This document shows, one piece after another, positions 16,132-26,170 of a stretch of DNA of 64,000 bases; positions within the stretch are counted from its first letter, which is position 1; each line of letters begins with the position of its first letter. The notes beneath the pieces were generated by a model, which searched no databases, was not told the DNA's origin, and saw nothing but the letters and a program-made list of their open reading frames with translations. The position numbers and the translations under genes were made by a program. The stretch is from Bacteroidales bacterium (GTDB taxonomy: Bacteria; Bacteroidota; Bacteroidia; Bacteroidales; P3), in NCBI GenBank assembly GCA_017480185.1, contig JAFVBC010000018.1, positions 1 to 64,000 on the forward strand, given 5' to 3'.

Positions 16132-18081
16132 ATGAAGAAAACTCTACTGACACTGATGTTGGCCGCAAGTGGCATCTATGTGGCGGCGCAAGATGCAGCA
16201 TTGCCCGATAAGTATGCAGGTTACAACACGGTGACTCGTTTCGATTCGACAGGTGTATATATGGAGGAATCGGGATTGAGCCACATACAAAATCACGTAC
16301 GCATTGCCATGAATAGCTTGGCTGGATGCACACAACACAGCACATTCAAGATGGACTACGACCCCCAGTCGGCATACTGCGATATAGAACGAGTGCTGGT
16401 ACACCGACAGGGTAACACAGACACGCTAATATGGCCTGGTCGTGAAAACAACAGCGAAGTGTACGACTATGTTGCTCCCGCGCGCCTCATTTACTGGGGA
16501 GCGAGCCAAAAGATGGTAGAAGTGGGGCATCTTGAAATAGGCGACGAACTGGAGGTGTGGACATATAAAAAGGGGTTCACCTATGCCCTACTATCTGATG
16601 AAACAAATGCCGATGCTCGATACATACCTCCCATGAAAGGGCACTTCTACGATATTGTGCCTTTCTATGCTTCGCAACCCGTAGAACGCAAAGTATATCA
16701 GTTGAATATTCTTGACGAGAAAAACCTGCAATATAAAGTCTATAATGGCGATATAACTACCCATAGCGAGAAAGCCGCAGAAGAGGGACGTAGCATCTAC
16801 ACCTTTGCCAAGACCGACATAATGCCACTAAAGCGCGAACCAAACGCACTTGCAAACAACGACATACAATGCAAACTACTGCTATCAACCAGCCCCGACT
16901 GGCAAACCAAAAGCCGTTGGTTTTATGGTGTTAACGAAGATTATGGTAGTTTCACGGCCACACCAGAACTTACAAAGAAAGTAGCCGAAATACTGAACGG
17001 TGCCAAAGACGAAGCCGACTCGGTGGCACGCCTTACCCACTGGGTGGCCGACAACATGCGCTATGCAGGCATTTCGATGGGAGAAGGCGAAGGCTTTACG
17101 TTGCACAACGTGCAAATGAACTTCACCGATCGCTGTGGCGTGTGCAAAGACAAGGCATCGCTTTTAGTAGCCATGTTGCGTGCTGCAGGATTCAAAGCCT
17201 ATGCTGCCATGACCATGGCTGGAGAACGTATAGACCGCATACCTGCCGATCAATTTAACCATAGCGTGTGTGCTGTGCAACTGCGCAACGGTAAATTCCA
17301 ACTTCTCGATCCCACATGGGTGCCTAACGTACGCGAACTATGGAGCAGTGCCGAACAACAACAAGGCTACCTGATTGGTACACCCGAAGGCGCAGACCTG
17401 CAAGAGACACCCATAAGCGATTCTAAAAACCATTATATCCGCATTCTCAACACTTGCAAAATATCGTCCACTGGCGACCTCACTGGCACCATCACCATCA
17501 CCGCCGAGGGACAGAGCGACGCTGCCGTGAGAGGTGTGTTCAGTGCGCGCCAGAGCGAATGGCAACGCAACCTTGAGTTGGAACTGCTTCGTATTGACCC
17601 ACGAGCAGAAATAATAGACATCACCCACACCGACCCCGACCACTACCTTGATCAACCCGTGATGATAACCTACAAGTACAGCATCGCAAACTATGCCACG
17701 GTCGATAAAAACACCCTTGCTTTCATTCCCCTCTCGGCTCGCAACTTTTACAGCCGTGCCATGAGTCATCTTTTTCTCAAACTTGACCAGGCCTCTCGCC
17801 AACAGCCATTCAGCGACCGTTGCTCACGCTTTATTGATATTAAAGAGGAGGTTTCCTTACCCGAAGAGTACACCATGCTGCACTATCCAATGATTGACGG
17901 TTTGGCCGACCCATCGGCAAGTTTTGGTTGTGGCATACAAATGCAAGGCAAACAACTTACGTTTGGAGAAAACATTATGCTTGGCAAACGCCGCTACGAG
18001 GCCAGCGAGTGGCCAGCCTTCCGCATAGCAGCCTCTAACCAGAAAAAAATGGCAACAACACCCATCATTCTTACAAAGTAA
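16132..18081 (+). CDS. Exported DUF3857 and transglutaminase-like protein
   Basis: 649 residues with a signal peptide (MKKTLLTLMLAASGIYVAAQ). The N-terminal half is DUF3857-like. The transglutaminase-like core has the catalytic set: Cys in RCGVCKDKASLLVAMLRAAG (about residue 337), His in FNHSVCAVQL and Asp in LLDPTWV. A C-terminal beta-rich domain follows. Such proteins are periplasmic and of unknown substrate in Bacteroidota. It is followed after 22 bases by a paralogue whose catalytic Cys is lost (18104-19594), so the pair probably acts together. Confidence 0.88.
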   Translation: MKKTLLTLMLAASGIYVAAQDAALPDKYAGYNTVTRFDSTGVYMEESGLSHIQNHVRIAMNSLAGCTQHSTFKMDYDPQSAYCDIERVLVHRQGNTDTLIWPGRENNSEVYDYVAPARLIYWGASQKMVEVGHLEIGDELEVWTYKKGFTYALLSDETNADARYIPPMKGHFYDIVPFYASQPVERKVYQLNILDEKNLQYKVYNGDITTHSEKAAEEGRSIYTFAKTDIMPLKREPNALANNDIQCKLLLSTSPDWQTKSRWFYGVNEDYGSFTATPELTKKVAEILNGAKDEADSVARLTHWVADNMRYAGISMGEGEGFTLHNVQMNFTDRCGVCKDKASLLVAMLRAAGFKAYAAMTMAGERIDRIPADQFNHSVCAVQLRNGKFQLLDPTWVPNVRELWSSAEQQQGYLIGTPEGADLQETPISDSKNHYIRILNTCKISSTGDLTGTITITAEGQSDAAVRGVFSARQSEWQRNLELELLRIDPRAEIIDITHTDPDHYLDQPVMITYKYSIANYATVDKNTLAFIPLSARNFYSRAMSHLFLKLDQASRQQPFSDRCSRFIDIKEEVSLPEEYTMLHYPMIDGLADPSASFGCGIQMQGKQLTFGENIMLGKRRYEASEWPAFRIAASNQKKMATTPIILTK

Positions 18082-18103
18082 AACCTCATAGCAAACAACG
18101 TTT

Positions 18104-19594
18104 ATGAAACACGCCATAACAGCCACAATACTGGTAGCCGTACTGTCAGTTGCAGCAGTTCACAACAAAGCAATAGCCCAACAGCCAGATGCAATATACA
18201 AGACAGTGAAGCACGAATGGATAGTAACATCCGACACAACGAGCGACTATCACTATCGTCATGAAATAAAAATACTACGTAACCGTGCCCTCACAGGCTA
18301 TGCCGATAAGGGAGAGACTTTTGTAACATACAACCCAGCAATAGAACAATTACAGATAAACGAGGTATACACCCTCCGAGCCGACGGTTCAAAGGTGGAG
18401 ATGCCCCAAAATGCTTTTATTGAGCAACTGCCCAGCAATTGTACCGACTGTGGACGATTCAACCAATTGCGAGAGATGGTGATGGTACACACTGGTATGG
18501 AATACAACTGCATCGTAGTGGTCGACTACACACTGCACCGCAAATATGGATTGGTCAACCAAACGCTTAACCTTATAAAAGACTGTCCTATCGAGAATCT
18601 TGAGGTAAACATCTCCGTACCATCAACACAGGAACTGAATGTAAAAATGAACAATCCAGGTTACCTTACATTCACACCAACTGTAAAATCTGGCACTACA
18701 TCGTATAGTCTCAAAGCCAAAGATGTGCCACAGTCCTATGTCGATAGCTATCTACCGCCCTACGATCAACTCTACCCCACGCTACATTTCTATAATGGTG
18801 TAGCACAATTCACACCCGATTTTAATCAAGAGGGACTACCCGAAGCCGAGCAAACCATTAACCGTCTGCTAAACAGCAGCAACCCAGCCACCAACATCAC
18901 CGCCATTGGCAACTTCGTGGTCAGCAACATTCACCTCAACGACATTGCCCCATCCATGCTGGGCTACACTCACGCAACAGCTCAAGAGGTGTGGCAAAGC
19001 GTGTGTGGCACCGCAACCGACAAAGCCGTACTGCTCTCTGCCCTACTCAACCAATATGGCTACAACGCGCACGTCTCGGGTAACCATTCAGACAAAGTGA
19101 GCGTAATGATAGACACAATGGAGTACGTCTTTGACATTCGGAAAAGGAATAGCCTTATGCTTAACGGTGAGGCCAAAGACGAAGTTGTCGACATAAAAGA
19201 AACCATCACCGACACAGCCCGTCTTGACACCATAACAGAAGGCTTTTACCGCTACATCATTCCCGCCATTAAGGGCGAGCCTTCAGTCAAAGCAACCAAC
19301 CTTGCCATTACTCGCACAGCCCCTCTCATGGGTCAAGCCTGCCACATCGAGCAAACCCTAACTGTTGTTCTTCCTAAAGGAGTAAAGCTGGTGGGTAAAG
19401 CCATTGACAGGAGCTCAAGTAGCCCCAATATTGGAGCCAGCAGCATTAAAATAAAACAAAGTGGCAAAAAACTTATCATAGAACGTACGCTGAACATCGA
19501 AAAGAGTATCATCACTGCCGAAGACTACAAAGCTTACCGCAATGTTATAACCAATTGGCAGAGCCTTGATACCCTCCTTTTACACACAAAATAA
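18104..19594 (+). CDS. Exported DUF3857 protein with degenerate transglutaminase-like domain
   Basis: 496 residues with a signal peptide (about 1-25). It has the same layout as the upstream gene: DUF3857-like N-terminal half, then a transglutaminase-like core. At the catalytic site the sequence is VCGTATDKAVLLSALLNQYG, with Ala where the upstream protein has Cys (CGVCKDKA). The expected peptidase or cross-linking activity is therefore unlikely. It probably binds or assists its neighbour. The operon ends at the strong terminator 19615-19664. Confidence 0.85.
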   Translation: MKHAITATILVAVLSVAAVHNKAIAQQPDAIYKTVKHEWIVTSDTTSDYHYRHEIKILRNRALTGYADKGETFVTYNPAIEQLQINEVYTLRADGSKVEMPQNAFIEQLPSNCTDCGRFNQLREMVMVHTGMEYNCIVVVDYTLHRKYGLVNQTLNLIKDCPIENLEVNISVPSTQELNVKMNNPGYLTFTPTVKSGTTSYSLKAKDVPQSYVDSYLPPYDQLYPTLHFYNGVAQFTPDFNQEGLPEAEQTINRLLNSSNPATNITAIGNFVVSNIHLNDIAPSMLGYTHATAQEVWQSVCGTATDKAVLLSALLNQYGYNAHVSGNHSDKVSVMIDTMEYVFDIRKRNSLMLNGEAKDEVVDIKETITDTARLDTITEGFYRYIIPAIKGEPSVKATNLAITRTAPLMGQACHIEQTLTVVLPKGVKLVGKAIDRSSSSPNIGASSIKIKQSGKKLIIERTLNIEKSIITAEDYKAYRNVITNWQSLDTLLLHTK

Positions 19595-19614
19595 AACCAA
19601 GAAGCAATTAAATT

Positions 19615-19664
19615 AAAGCGAGAGGAGGCGGCCTGAAAATCAGGCCGCCTCCTCTCGCTTTTTT
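19615..19664. terminator. Strong terminator between convergent genes
   Basis: A 21-bp perfect stem (19615-19635 with 19641-19661), loop AAAAT, with A-run before and T-run after. It can serve both the DUF3857 operon and the convergent barrel gene. Confidence 0.95.
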
Positions 19665-19675
19665 ATGTCAAAATG

Positions 19676-20443
19676 TTAGAACGTATAATTAAATCCCAAC
19701 CGAAGCATCGGATTTTCCCATTTCAGTGCCTGCCGCATCATATTCAAACCAGCATACATGCGGCTGATATGGTCCTTATACGGCTCGCTGGTGCGTACTC
19801 CACCATTGTCGTACTTTATGTCTTCACTAACATACCCCACTGATAAAACATCAAGAGACAACTCGGCACTCAAATGCTTAGAGAACTCATACGTTAGCGT
19901 TGGGCGAAGGCTAACACCCCACGAGAAGTAACCAATGCTATCTTGGATGGCATCAAAATCCTCCAATTCATTGTGTTCAAACGGTTTTACATAGCGTTCC
20001 GTTACTGTTGTATAACCCAACGAGGTTATATCACCCTGTAACAAAATGTTTAGATGCATATTACCATAGCGCACCACCTCATACCTTACTATCGGGGCAA
20101 CAGTCCACCCCGTACGAGTGCTAAGAAACTGATGATCGTCTACCGTTTTCCACATATCCACAAATGCGCTATGGGCACGCAGATCAATGTGTATTGAATC
20201 ATGCTCATAACGAAAGTCGGTGGTATTACTAATATAACTTCCCATAACACCCACATACAACTTCGGCGTAATCTGATAGCCCAACTGCAACCCGCCAAGC
20301 CATGATGTGGTCTTATCATAATCGGCATTAAAAGTGTTGGTCTTATTTTCCGTATAGTAACCACCTTGCAGGCCAACAACCACTTGTGCCTGTGCCACAA
20401 GCATACTTACCACGGCCACGACCAGCATCAATATCTTCTTCAT
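19676..20443 (-). CDS. Outer-membrane beta-barrel protein
   Basis: 255 residues. The signal peptide MKKILMLVVAVVSMLVAQAQ is followed by alternating amphipathic strands (GGLQLGYQITPKLYVGVMGS, YFSWGVSLRPTLTYEFSKHL) and a C-terminal aromatic strand ending NPMLRLGFNYTF. This is the general pattern of OmpA-like or outer-membrane beta-barrel families of Bacteroidota, with no peptidoglycan-binding domain. The specific function cannot be read. A -7 box lies 27 bases upstream of the start. Confidence 0.82.
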   Translation of the reverse strand: MKKILMLVVAVVSMLVAQAQVVVGLQGGYYTENKTNTFNADYDKTTSWLGGLQLGYQITPKLYVGVMGSYISNTTDFRYEHDSIHIDLRAHSAFVDMWKTVDDHQFLSTRTGWTVAPIVRYEVVRYGNMHLNILLQGDITSLGYTTVTERYVKPFEHNELEDFDAIQDSIGYFSWGVSLRPTLTYEFSKHLSAELSLDVLSVGYVSEDIKYDNGGVRTSEPYKDHISRMYAGLNMMRQALKWENPMLRLGFNYTF

Positions 20444-20469
20444 CTTAGAAAACGGTTTTGATTAACGTG

Positions 20470-20477
20470 CAAAGTTA
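20470..20477 (-). promoter_or_regulatory. -7 box of the beta-barrel gene
   Basis: TAACTTTG on the minus strand; a TTG lies about 15 bases further upstream. Confidence 0.6.
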
Positions 20478-20562
20478 CTACTTTTTTCCATACAAGGTCA
20501 TTTATATTTTAGCTACAAAAGCTTACATAAGCGGACATTACAACCCATTCAATAAAAAAGTG

Positions 20563-20570
20563 TAACTTTG
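20563..20570 (+). promoter_or_regulatory. -7 box of ffh
   Basis: TAACTTTG, 27 bases before ATG 20598. It overlaps the upstream in-frame start at 20568, which is therefore unlikely to be used. Confidence 0.65.
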
Positions 20571-20597
20571 CATTCAGCGATAACTATACACACAGCT

Positions 20598-21917
20598 ATG
20601 TTTGAAAACCTAAGCAGCAAGATAGAAAAAGCCCTACACACACTTCGAGGCAAGGGCTCTATCACCGATATTAACATTGCCGAAACGGTGAAAGAGGTGC
20701 GCAAAGCACTGCTCGATGCCGACGTAAGCTACCCCATAGCCAAAGAATTTACCGACAAGGTTAAAGCCGAAGCACTTGGACGCAACGTCATACAAAGTAT
20801 CGAGCCAGGCCAGTTGATGGTGAAAATTGTGCATGAGAAGCTCACCGAACTGATGGGAGGCGAAGCTTCGGACATCAACATAAAAGGGACACCAGCCGTA
20901 GTGCTCATTGCAGGTTTACAGGGTTCGGGTAAAACCACCTTCTCTGCCAAATTAGCCAACCATCTTAAGACCAAGAAAGGTCGCAACGTGATGCTGGTTG
21001 CAGCCGACGTTTACCGTCCGGCAGCCATAAGCCAATTGCAGACATTAGGTACACAAATACAGGTACCCGTGTTTACCGAAGAAGGCAATAAAAACCCCGT
21101 TGACATAGCACAAAAAGCCATCCGCGAAGCTCGCACCAAGGGCGTCAACGTGGTGATTGTCGACACGGCAGGACGTTTAGCCATTGACGAAAGCATGATG
21201 GACGAAATTGCGGCCTTAAAGCGTGAACTAAACCCGCAAGAGACGCTCTTTGTGGTCGACTCCATGACTGGTCAAGATGCCGTGAACACCGCCAAAGCAT
21301 TCAATGAGCGCATCGACTACGACGGAGTGGTGCTTACAAAACTTGACGGCGACACCCGTGGTGGAGCGGCTCTCACCATACGCTACACCGTTGATAAGCC
21401 CATAAAATTTGTTGGCATTGGCGAGAAAATGGACGCTCTCGACGTATTCCACCCCGATCGTATGGCCAGCCGCATCTTGGGCATGGGCGACGTGGTGAGC
21501 CTTGTTGAGCGTGCTCAAGAACAATACGACGAAGCCGAAGCTCGCAAATTGCAAAAGAAGTTAATACAAAACGAATACAACTTTAACGACTTCCTTTCGC
21601 AAATATCGCAGGTAAAGAAAATGGGCTCGATGAAAGACCTCATTGGTATGATACCTGGCATGGACAAAATGACAAAAAACATTGAAGTAAGCGACGACGT
21701 TTTTGTGCCCATCGAAGCCATGATTGGCAGCATGACACCCTACGAGCGACAGCATCCCTCCTGCCTCAATGGCAGTCGGAAACAACGCATTGCCACCGGT
21801 AGCGGTCGCAGCATACAAGAACTAAATCGCTTCCTTAAACAATTTGACGACACACGCAAAATGATGCGTATGATGACCAAGAAAGGTGGCAAAATGCCAC
21901 TCCGACATCACCGTTAA
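20598..21917 (+). CDS. ffh: Signal recognition particle GTPase Ffh
   Basis: 439 residues from ATG 20598 (MFENLSSKIEKALHTLRGKG). Ffh binds 4.5S RNA and hydrophobic signal sequences of nascent chains and delivers ribosomes to FtsY at the membrane. The N domain is followed by the GTPase G domain with GLQGSGKTTFSAKLA (G1), DTAGRLAIDE (G3) and TKLDGDTRGG (G4). The Met-rich M domain contains NGSRKQRIATGSG, the SRP RNA-binding site. The upstream in-frame start at 20568 falls inside the promoter and was not used. The C-terminal tail is short. Confidence 0.97.
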   Translation: MFENLSSKIEKALHTLRGKGSITDINIAETVKEVRKALLDADVSYPIAKEFTDKVKAEALGRNVIQSIEPGQLMVKIVHEKLTELMGGEASDINIKGTPAVVLIAGLQGSGKTTFSAKLANHLKTKKGRNVMLVAADVYRPAAISQLQTLGTQIQVPVFTEEGNKNPVDIAQKAIREARTKGVNVVIVDTAGRLAIDESMMDEIAALKRELNPQETLFVVDSMTGQDAVNTAKAFNERIDYDGVVLTKLDGDTRGGAALTIRYTVDKPIKFVGIGEKMDALDVFHPDRMASRILGMGDVVSLVERAQEQYDEAEARKLQKKLIQNEYNFNDFLSQISQVKKMGSMKDLIGMIPGMDKMTKNIEVSDDVFVPIEAMIGSMTPYERQHPSCLNGSRKQRIATGSGRSIQELNRFLKQFDDTRKMMRMMTKKGGKMPLRHHR

Positions 21918-21953
21918 AAACAATCCAGTATCCACCCCAAACAACACCCCACT

Positions 21954-22838
21954 ATGACCCAACTCCTTGATGGTAAAGCCCTGTCTATTGAGATAAAAAA
22001 CGAAATAGCCAACACCGTGCGTCGACTTACCGATGCAGGGCATCGTCCGCCACATTTGGCGGCTGTACTGGTGGGCAACGACGGAGCCAGCATGACCTAC
22101 GTGGCAAACAAAGAAAAATCGAGCCACGAAGTGGGCTTTGTATCGTCGGTATACCGCTTGGCCGAAAACACCACCGAACAGGAACTTCTTGCAACCATCA
22201 ACTTCCTAAACAACGACCCTGAAATCGATGGGTTCATCGTGCAACTACCACTACCCAAACACATCAACGAACAAAACGTCATCAATACCATTGCTCCACA
22301 AAAGGACATCGATGGCTTCACTCCGCTCAACATTGGCAACATGGTGCTCGGTCGTCCCTGTTTCACACCAGCGACACCTCTGGGAATAAGCACCCTTTTG
22401 CATCGCAACGGCATTGCCACCGAAGGCAAACACTGCGTCATCGTTGGACGGAGCAACATCGTGGGCACCCCACTTGCCAACCTTATGAGCCGCAACCGAG
22501 AGACAGCCAACTGCACAGTTACGCTATGCCACAGCCGCACAGCCAACCTTGCCAGCCTCACACGCCAGGCCGACATACTGGTTGTGGCCATTGGGCAACC
22601 CGAATTCATTGGGCCAGAGATGGTGAAAGAAGGAGCCGTACTGGTTGATGTAGGAATACATCGCCTACCCGATGCCAGTCGCAAAAGCGGCTATCGCATC
22701 GTTGGCGACGTGCGCCACAGCGAGGTAGACCCACTTTGCAGTTGGGTAACGCCGGTACCCGGTGGTGTGGGACCACTCACCATCGTATCGCTACTGCAAA
22801 ACACATTGCAAGCCTACCGTCAACACCATAACCTATAA
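21954..22838 (+). CDS. folD: Bifunctional methylenetetrahydrofolate dehydrogenase/cyclohydrolase
   Basis: 294 residues, the usual length. FolD interconverts 5,10-methylene-THF, 5,10-methenyl-THF and 10-formyl-THF in the cytoplasm, supplying one-carbon units for purines and formyl-Met. Seen: YVANKEKSSHEVGF with the catalytic Lys region, IDGFIVQLPLPKHI, DGFTPLNIG and the nucleotide site VGRSNIVGTPLANLM, ending TPVPGGVGPLTIVSLLQN. It lies 36 bases after ffh on the same strand, so the two are likely co-transcribed and end at the terminator 22866-22908. Confidence 0.97.
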   Translation: MTQLLDGKALSIEIKNEIANTVRRLTDAGHRPPHLAAVLVGNDGASMTYVANKEKSSHEVGFVSSVYRLAENTTEQELLATINFLNNDPEIDGFIVQLPLPKHINEQNVINTIAPQKDIDGFTPLNIGNMVLGRPCFTPATPLGISTLLHRNGIATEGKHCVIVGRSNIVGTPLANLMSRNRETANCTVTLCHSRTANLASLTRQADILVVAIGQPEFIGPEMVKEGAVLVDVGIHRLPDASRKSGYRIVGDVRHSEVDPLCSWVTPVPGGVGPLTIVSLLQNTLQAYRQHHNL

Positions 22839-22865
22839 CTCGTTGTTGAAGCAGTAAAAAGAAAC

Positions 22866-22908
22866 AGAGAGGGGGCGCGGAAGTTGTTCCGCGCCCCCTC
22901 TCTATTTA
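22866..22908 (+). terminator. Terminator of ffh-folD
   Basis: Arms 22866-22882 and 22887-22903 form a GC-rich perfect stem with loop GTTG, followed by ATTT. Confidence 0.88.
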
Positions 22909-22929
22909 GCCTAACGGCAACTCTTTCAC

Positions 22930-23400
22930 TTACTGTTCAATGATATAGGTAACTGGAACAGTAGCCACAGCGCGGAATTTATACTTGGTGGCAATATCGG
23001 CACGGGTGAGAACATTCTCGTTAACCTCTTCAATCAAAAAAGTAATCTGCCCACGTTGAAAATCGAAACGCACCATTTCAGGTAGCACCTGCTGCGTCGA
23101 ATCGGGCATATTCCACGTCATCGGATACACATAGGGCAACGGTATCTGACGAGCCTCGTCGTAAACATACTCATATATGTACGCATTCACCGTACCATCG
23201 CGCATCACAGCATCGGTAATGGCATTCCAATTGAATGTGCAATAGAGATAACCATCGGCTTCCTGCCAATCAGCTGGATAAACATCCTCCTCCATAACAT
23301 AGGTTTTCACGCTGTCAAGCAGCACCTCATCACCACTGCATGAGGCAAGGCCAAAACTCAAAGCAAGTGTTGCCACCAGGGGCATAAAAAACTTTTTCAT
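22930..23400 (-). CDS. Lipoprotein of unknown function
   Basis: 156 residues from ATG 23400. The signal MKKFFMPLVATLALSFGLASCSGD has a lipobox with Cys21. The mature part is beta-rich with many aromatic residues (YLYCTFNWNAITDAVM, AYIYEYVYDEARQIPLPYVY), similar to uncharacterised Bacteroidales lipoproteins. The frame extends upstream to 23541, but that extension has no protein-like features and would bury the signal peptide, so it was rejected. Probably in the outer or inner membrane. Transcribed alone. Confidence 0.8.
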   Translation of the reverse strand: MKKFFMPLVATLALSFGLASCSGDEVLLDSVKTYVMEEDVYPADWQEADGYLYCTFNWNAITDAVMRDGTVNAYIYEYVYDEARQIPLPYVYPMTWNMPDSTQQVLPEMVRFDFQRGQITFLIEEVNENVLTRADIATKYKFRAVATVPVTYIIEQ

Positions 23401-23532
23401 AGTGTTTTCTTGTTTAATATTTTCTTGATAACGGGCAAAAAAGAGCGGTAGTACGTTGCATGCACACAATATTTTTCCTCTCGTTCGCAGTGTTTTTCCT
23501 GTCGCGTCACACATTTTTCCACCGCACCTATT

Positions 23533-23657
23533 AGGCATCAAGTAGGGATCAACTAAGGATCAACTAAGGATCATGTTAGGCTTTTAACACTTTTTTGCCT
23601 TACAACCTCCCTACTTGAGCCTTAGTTGGTCCCTACTTGCTCCTTAGTTGATACCTC
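23533..23657. repeat. Intergenic inverted repeat, palindrome family member a
   Basis: The left part (AGGCATCAAGTAGGGATC and AACTAAGGATC modules) and the right part (ending CTCCTTAGTTGATACCT) are inverted copies around a T-rich centre. It shares the end modules AGG(C/T)ATCAA and CAAGTAGG with the palindromes at 34.3, 44.2, 54.4 and 60.3 kb but lacks their GTTCTTCAGTC core. Confidence 0.7.
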
Positions 23658-23689
23658 CATATCATTGTGTAGCACGGCTCAAATTGTGG

Positions 23690-26170
23690 CTAATAGATAT
23701 ACACTCGTTTAACACGTGGTGCCACCGAGGTGAGCAATTCGTAGGTTATGGTTTGGGCCGCACTGGCGTTGCGCTGCAAGAGGTCGGACTGGCCAAATAC
23801 CACGGCCACGTCTCCCTCTTGGCAGGGAATGTCGGTTACGTCTACAAAACACATATCCATACATATATTTCCCACAATAGGAGCCTCAACATAGGTGGCA
23901 TCGCCGGTGCGAAAGGCCACACGTCCCCCATTCGAGAGACGACGATTGAGCCCGTCGGCATAGCCAATGGGCAAAATAGCAATGCGCGATGGACGGGTGG
24001 CTCGCCATCCCTGATTGTAGCCCACAGTCTCTCCCTGCGGCACAGTTTTTATCTGCGACACACGGGTAAGTAGGCTGCTCACCTGTCGCAGATTGGCTCG
24101 CACATCGGGCTCGGCCGCCACACCGTAGAGGCCAATACCCAGTCGTACCATATCAAACTGTGCCTCTGGGAAACGAGCAATACCCGATGAGTTAAGTATG
24201 TGGCGCAATGGTGGCTGCCCTGTGCAGTCAATACCCTGAATGAGCCGCTCGCTCCACTCTGAGAAACGGCTTATTTGCAAGTGCGTAAACGAGTCCATAT
24301 TGGGGTCATCGCTGCCAGCAAGGTGTGAGAATATGCTACTCACATGTATGCGTACGGCACACTGACGCAGTCGTTTTATCAGCTCGGCTATGTCGGACTC
24401 GCCAAAACCCAAGCGATGCATGCCCGTGTCGAGTTCGATGTGCACCGAGATAGTAGTTTCATATAGAGCCGCATGACGGTTTAGCAGGTCAAGAATGCGG
24501 AAACTGTAGACATCGGGTTCCAAACCATGACGGATGATGTCGTCGAACGAACTCTCCTCGGGGTTCATCACCATGATAGGCAATGTGATGCCGTTGCGCC
24601 GAAGTTCTACCCCCTCGTCGGCATAGGCCACAGTAAGATAGTCGGCATGGCTACGCTGAAGAGCCGCTGCCACTTCGACCGTACCAGCCCCATACGACGA
24701 GGCTTTCACCATGGCCATGACCCGCGTTTGCGGTTGCAGACGTGAGCGATAGTAGTCGAGATTATGGGATAGCGCCGACAAGTTGACCTCCATCACCGTT
24801 TCGTGCTGTCGACGATAGAGCAGTTTGGCCACTCGTTCGAGGCCAAACTTGCGAGCACCTTTGAGCAAAATCGTTGAATTGTGCAGGCTGTTGAAGTCGA
24901 AAGTATTAAGAAACTCGGTTGTTGAGGCAAAAAAATGAGCATCGAGGCCTGCAAAACTATTCTGGTTGTGCATCATCGTTTCACCTATACACAACAGGTC
25001 TGTAACGCCACGATGCAAAATCAAGTTGGCCACCTGCCTATACAGTTCCTCCTCGGGCACTCCCGACTGCATAAAATCGGTTATGATGAGTACCTTGCGA
25101 TAGTGTTGCGTTTCTTGCTGCAAAAAGTCAAGGGCAATGGCAAGTGAGTTAAGATCCAGGCTATAACTGTCGTTTATTATCAGACAGTTGTTCACGCCCT
25201 CATTCATTTCCAAACGCATTTCAACGGGCATGAGGTGACTGCACCGCTCAATCACTACGCTTGGTGCATAACCCAAGTACAGCATTAGCGTGATGCAATG
25301 CATGGCATTCTCACGCGAAGCACGGTCGAAGAAAGGTATCGTTACCGAGAACTCTTCATTTTTGTGGCGCAAAGATAGGATCGTATTGCGGTTTTCAACC
25401 ATTGTCGAGAGCACCTGAACGTCGTTCTCGTCGTCGCTACCCCACGTAAACCTTCTCACACGGTGAAAACTCTCAATGCCCAACACCACAGAATGAATAT
25501 CCTTATGATCTGTACAATAAATGAGCGTATCACAGTGAGTGAACAGTTGAAGCTTTTCGGCCACCTTTTGTTGTCGCGTCAGAAAGTTCTCATCGTGAGC
25601 CTGACCGATGTTGGTAAAGATGCCTATGGTTGGGCGAATAATTTTTTGCAAGCGTAACATCTCGCCCGTTTCAGATATACCAGCTTCGAACACTGCCATG
25701 TCGTGTGCAGCCGACATTTGCCACACCGACAGAGGTACGCCTATCTGCGAGTTAAAACTCTTGGGGCTTGCCACCAAATGGTGGTCGGAAAGCAGCTGCA
25801 CTATCCAGTCTTTGACTATCGTCTTACCATTGCTGCCGGTTATGCCAACCACGGGTATGTCGTAATGCTCGCGATGCCATGTTGCAAGCCGTTGCAGCGA
25901 TTCAACCACATCGTCTACAATCCACACATTGGCTTCTTGTTTCAATTGTGGGCAATTGCGTGGCACAATAAAGTTGCGGACACCACGGCGGTAAAGTTGC
26001 TCTATATAGTTGCATCCGCTGTCGTGTTTGGTAGTGATGGCAAAGAAAAGCACTCCATCTGGTTCGACGAGTCGGCGACTATCGGTAAGCAGCGTGGTGA
26101 TTTCGTTTTGGGGGAATGGAAGTTGGCACGAAAAAGCCTTAAGAATGGATGTTACCTGCGTTGCATTCAT
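23690..26170 (-). CDS. murF-alr: Bifunctional MurF ligase / alanine racemase
   Basis: 826 residues from ATG 26170, which overlaps the upstream stop codon as ATGA. The N-terminal half is MurF, adding D-Ala-D-Ala to UDP-MurNAc-tripeptide (ATP loop GITGSNGKT, residues 109-117). From about residue 457 it is alanine racemase, with the PLP Lys in AMVKASSYGAG (about 486) and the C-terminal IAILPIGYADGLNRR region. Supply of D-Ala and its use are thus fused, as is usual in Bacteroidales. It acts in the cytoplasm in peptidoglycan precursor synthesis. Last gene of the minus-strand run from grpE. Confidence 0.96.
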   Translation of the reverse strand: MNATQVTSILKAFSCQLPFPQNEITTLLTDSRRLVEPDGVLFFAITTKHDSGCNYIEQLYRRGVRNFIVPRNCPQLKQEANVWIVDDVVESLQRLATWHREHYDIPVVGITGSNGKTIVKDWIVQLLSDHHLVASPKSFNSQIGVPLSVWQMSAAHDMAVFEAGISETGEMLRLQKIIRPTIGIFTNIGQAHDENFLTRQQKVAEKLQLFTHCDTLIYCTDHKDIHSVVLGIESFHRVRRFTWGSDDENDVQVLSTMVENRNTILSLRHKNEEFSVTIPFFDRASRENAMHCITLMLYLGYAPSVVIERCSHLMPVEMRLEMNEGVNNCLIINDSYSLDLNSLAIALDFLQQETQHYRKVLIITDFMQSGVPEEELYRQVANLILHRGVTDLLCIGETMMHNQNSFAGLDAHFFASTTEFLNTFDFNSLHNSTILLKGARKFGLERVAKLLYRRQHETVMEVNLSALSHNLDYYRSRLQPQTRVMAMVKASSYGAGTVEVAAALQRSHADYLTVAYADEGVELRRNGITLPIMVMNPEESSFDDIIRHGLEPDVYSFRILDLLNRHAALYETTISVHIELDTGMHRLGFGESDIAELIKRLRQCAVRIHVSSIFSHLAGSDDPNMDSFTHLQISRFSEWSERLIQGIDCTGQPPLRHILNSSGIARFPEAQFDMVRLGIGLYGVAAEPDVRANLRQVSSLLTRVSQIKTVPQGETVGYNQGWRATRPSRIAILPIGYADGLNRRLSNGGRVAFRTGDATYVEAPIVGNICMDMCFVDVTDIPCQEGDVAVVFGQSDLLQRNASAAQTITYELLTSVAPRVKRVYIY

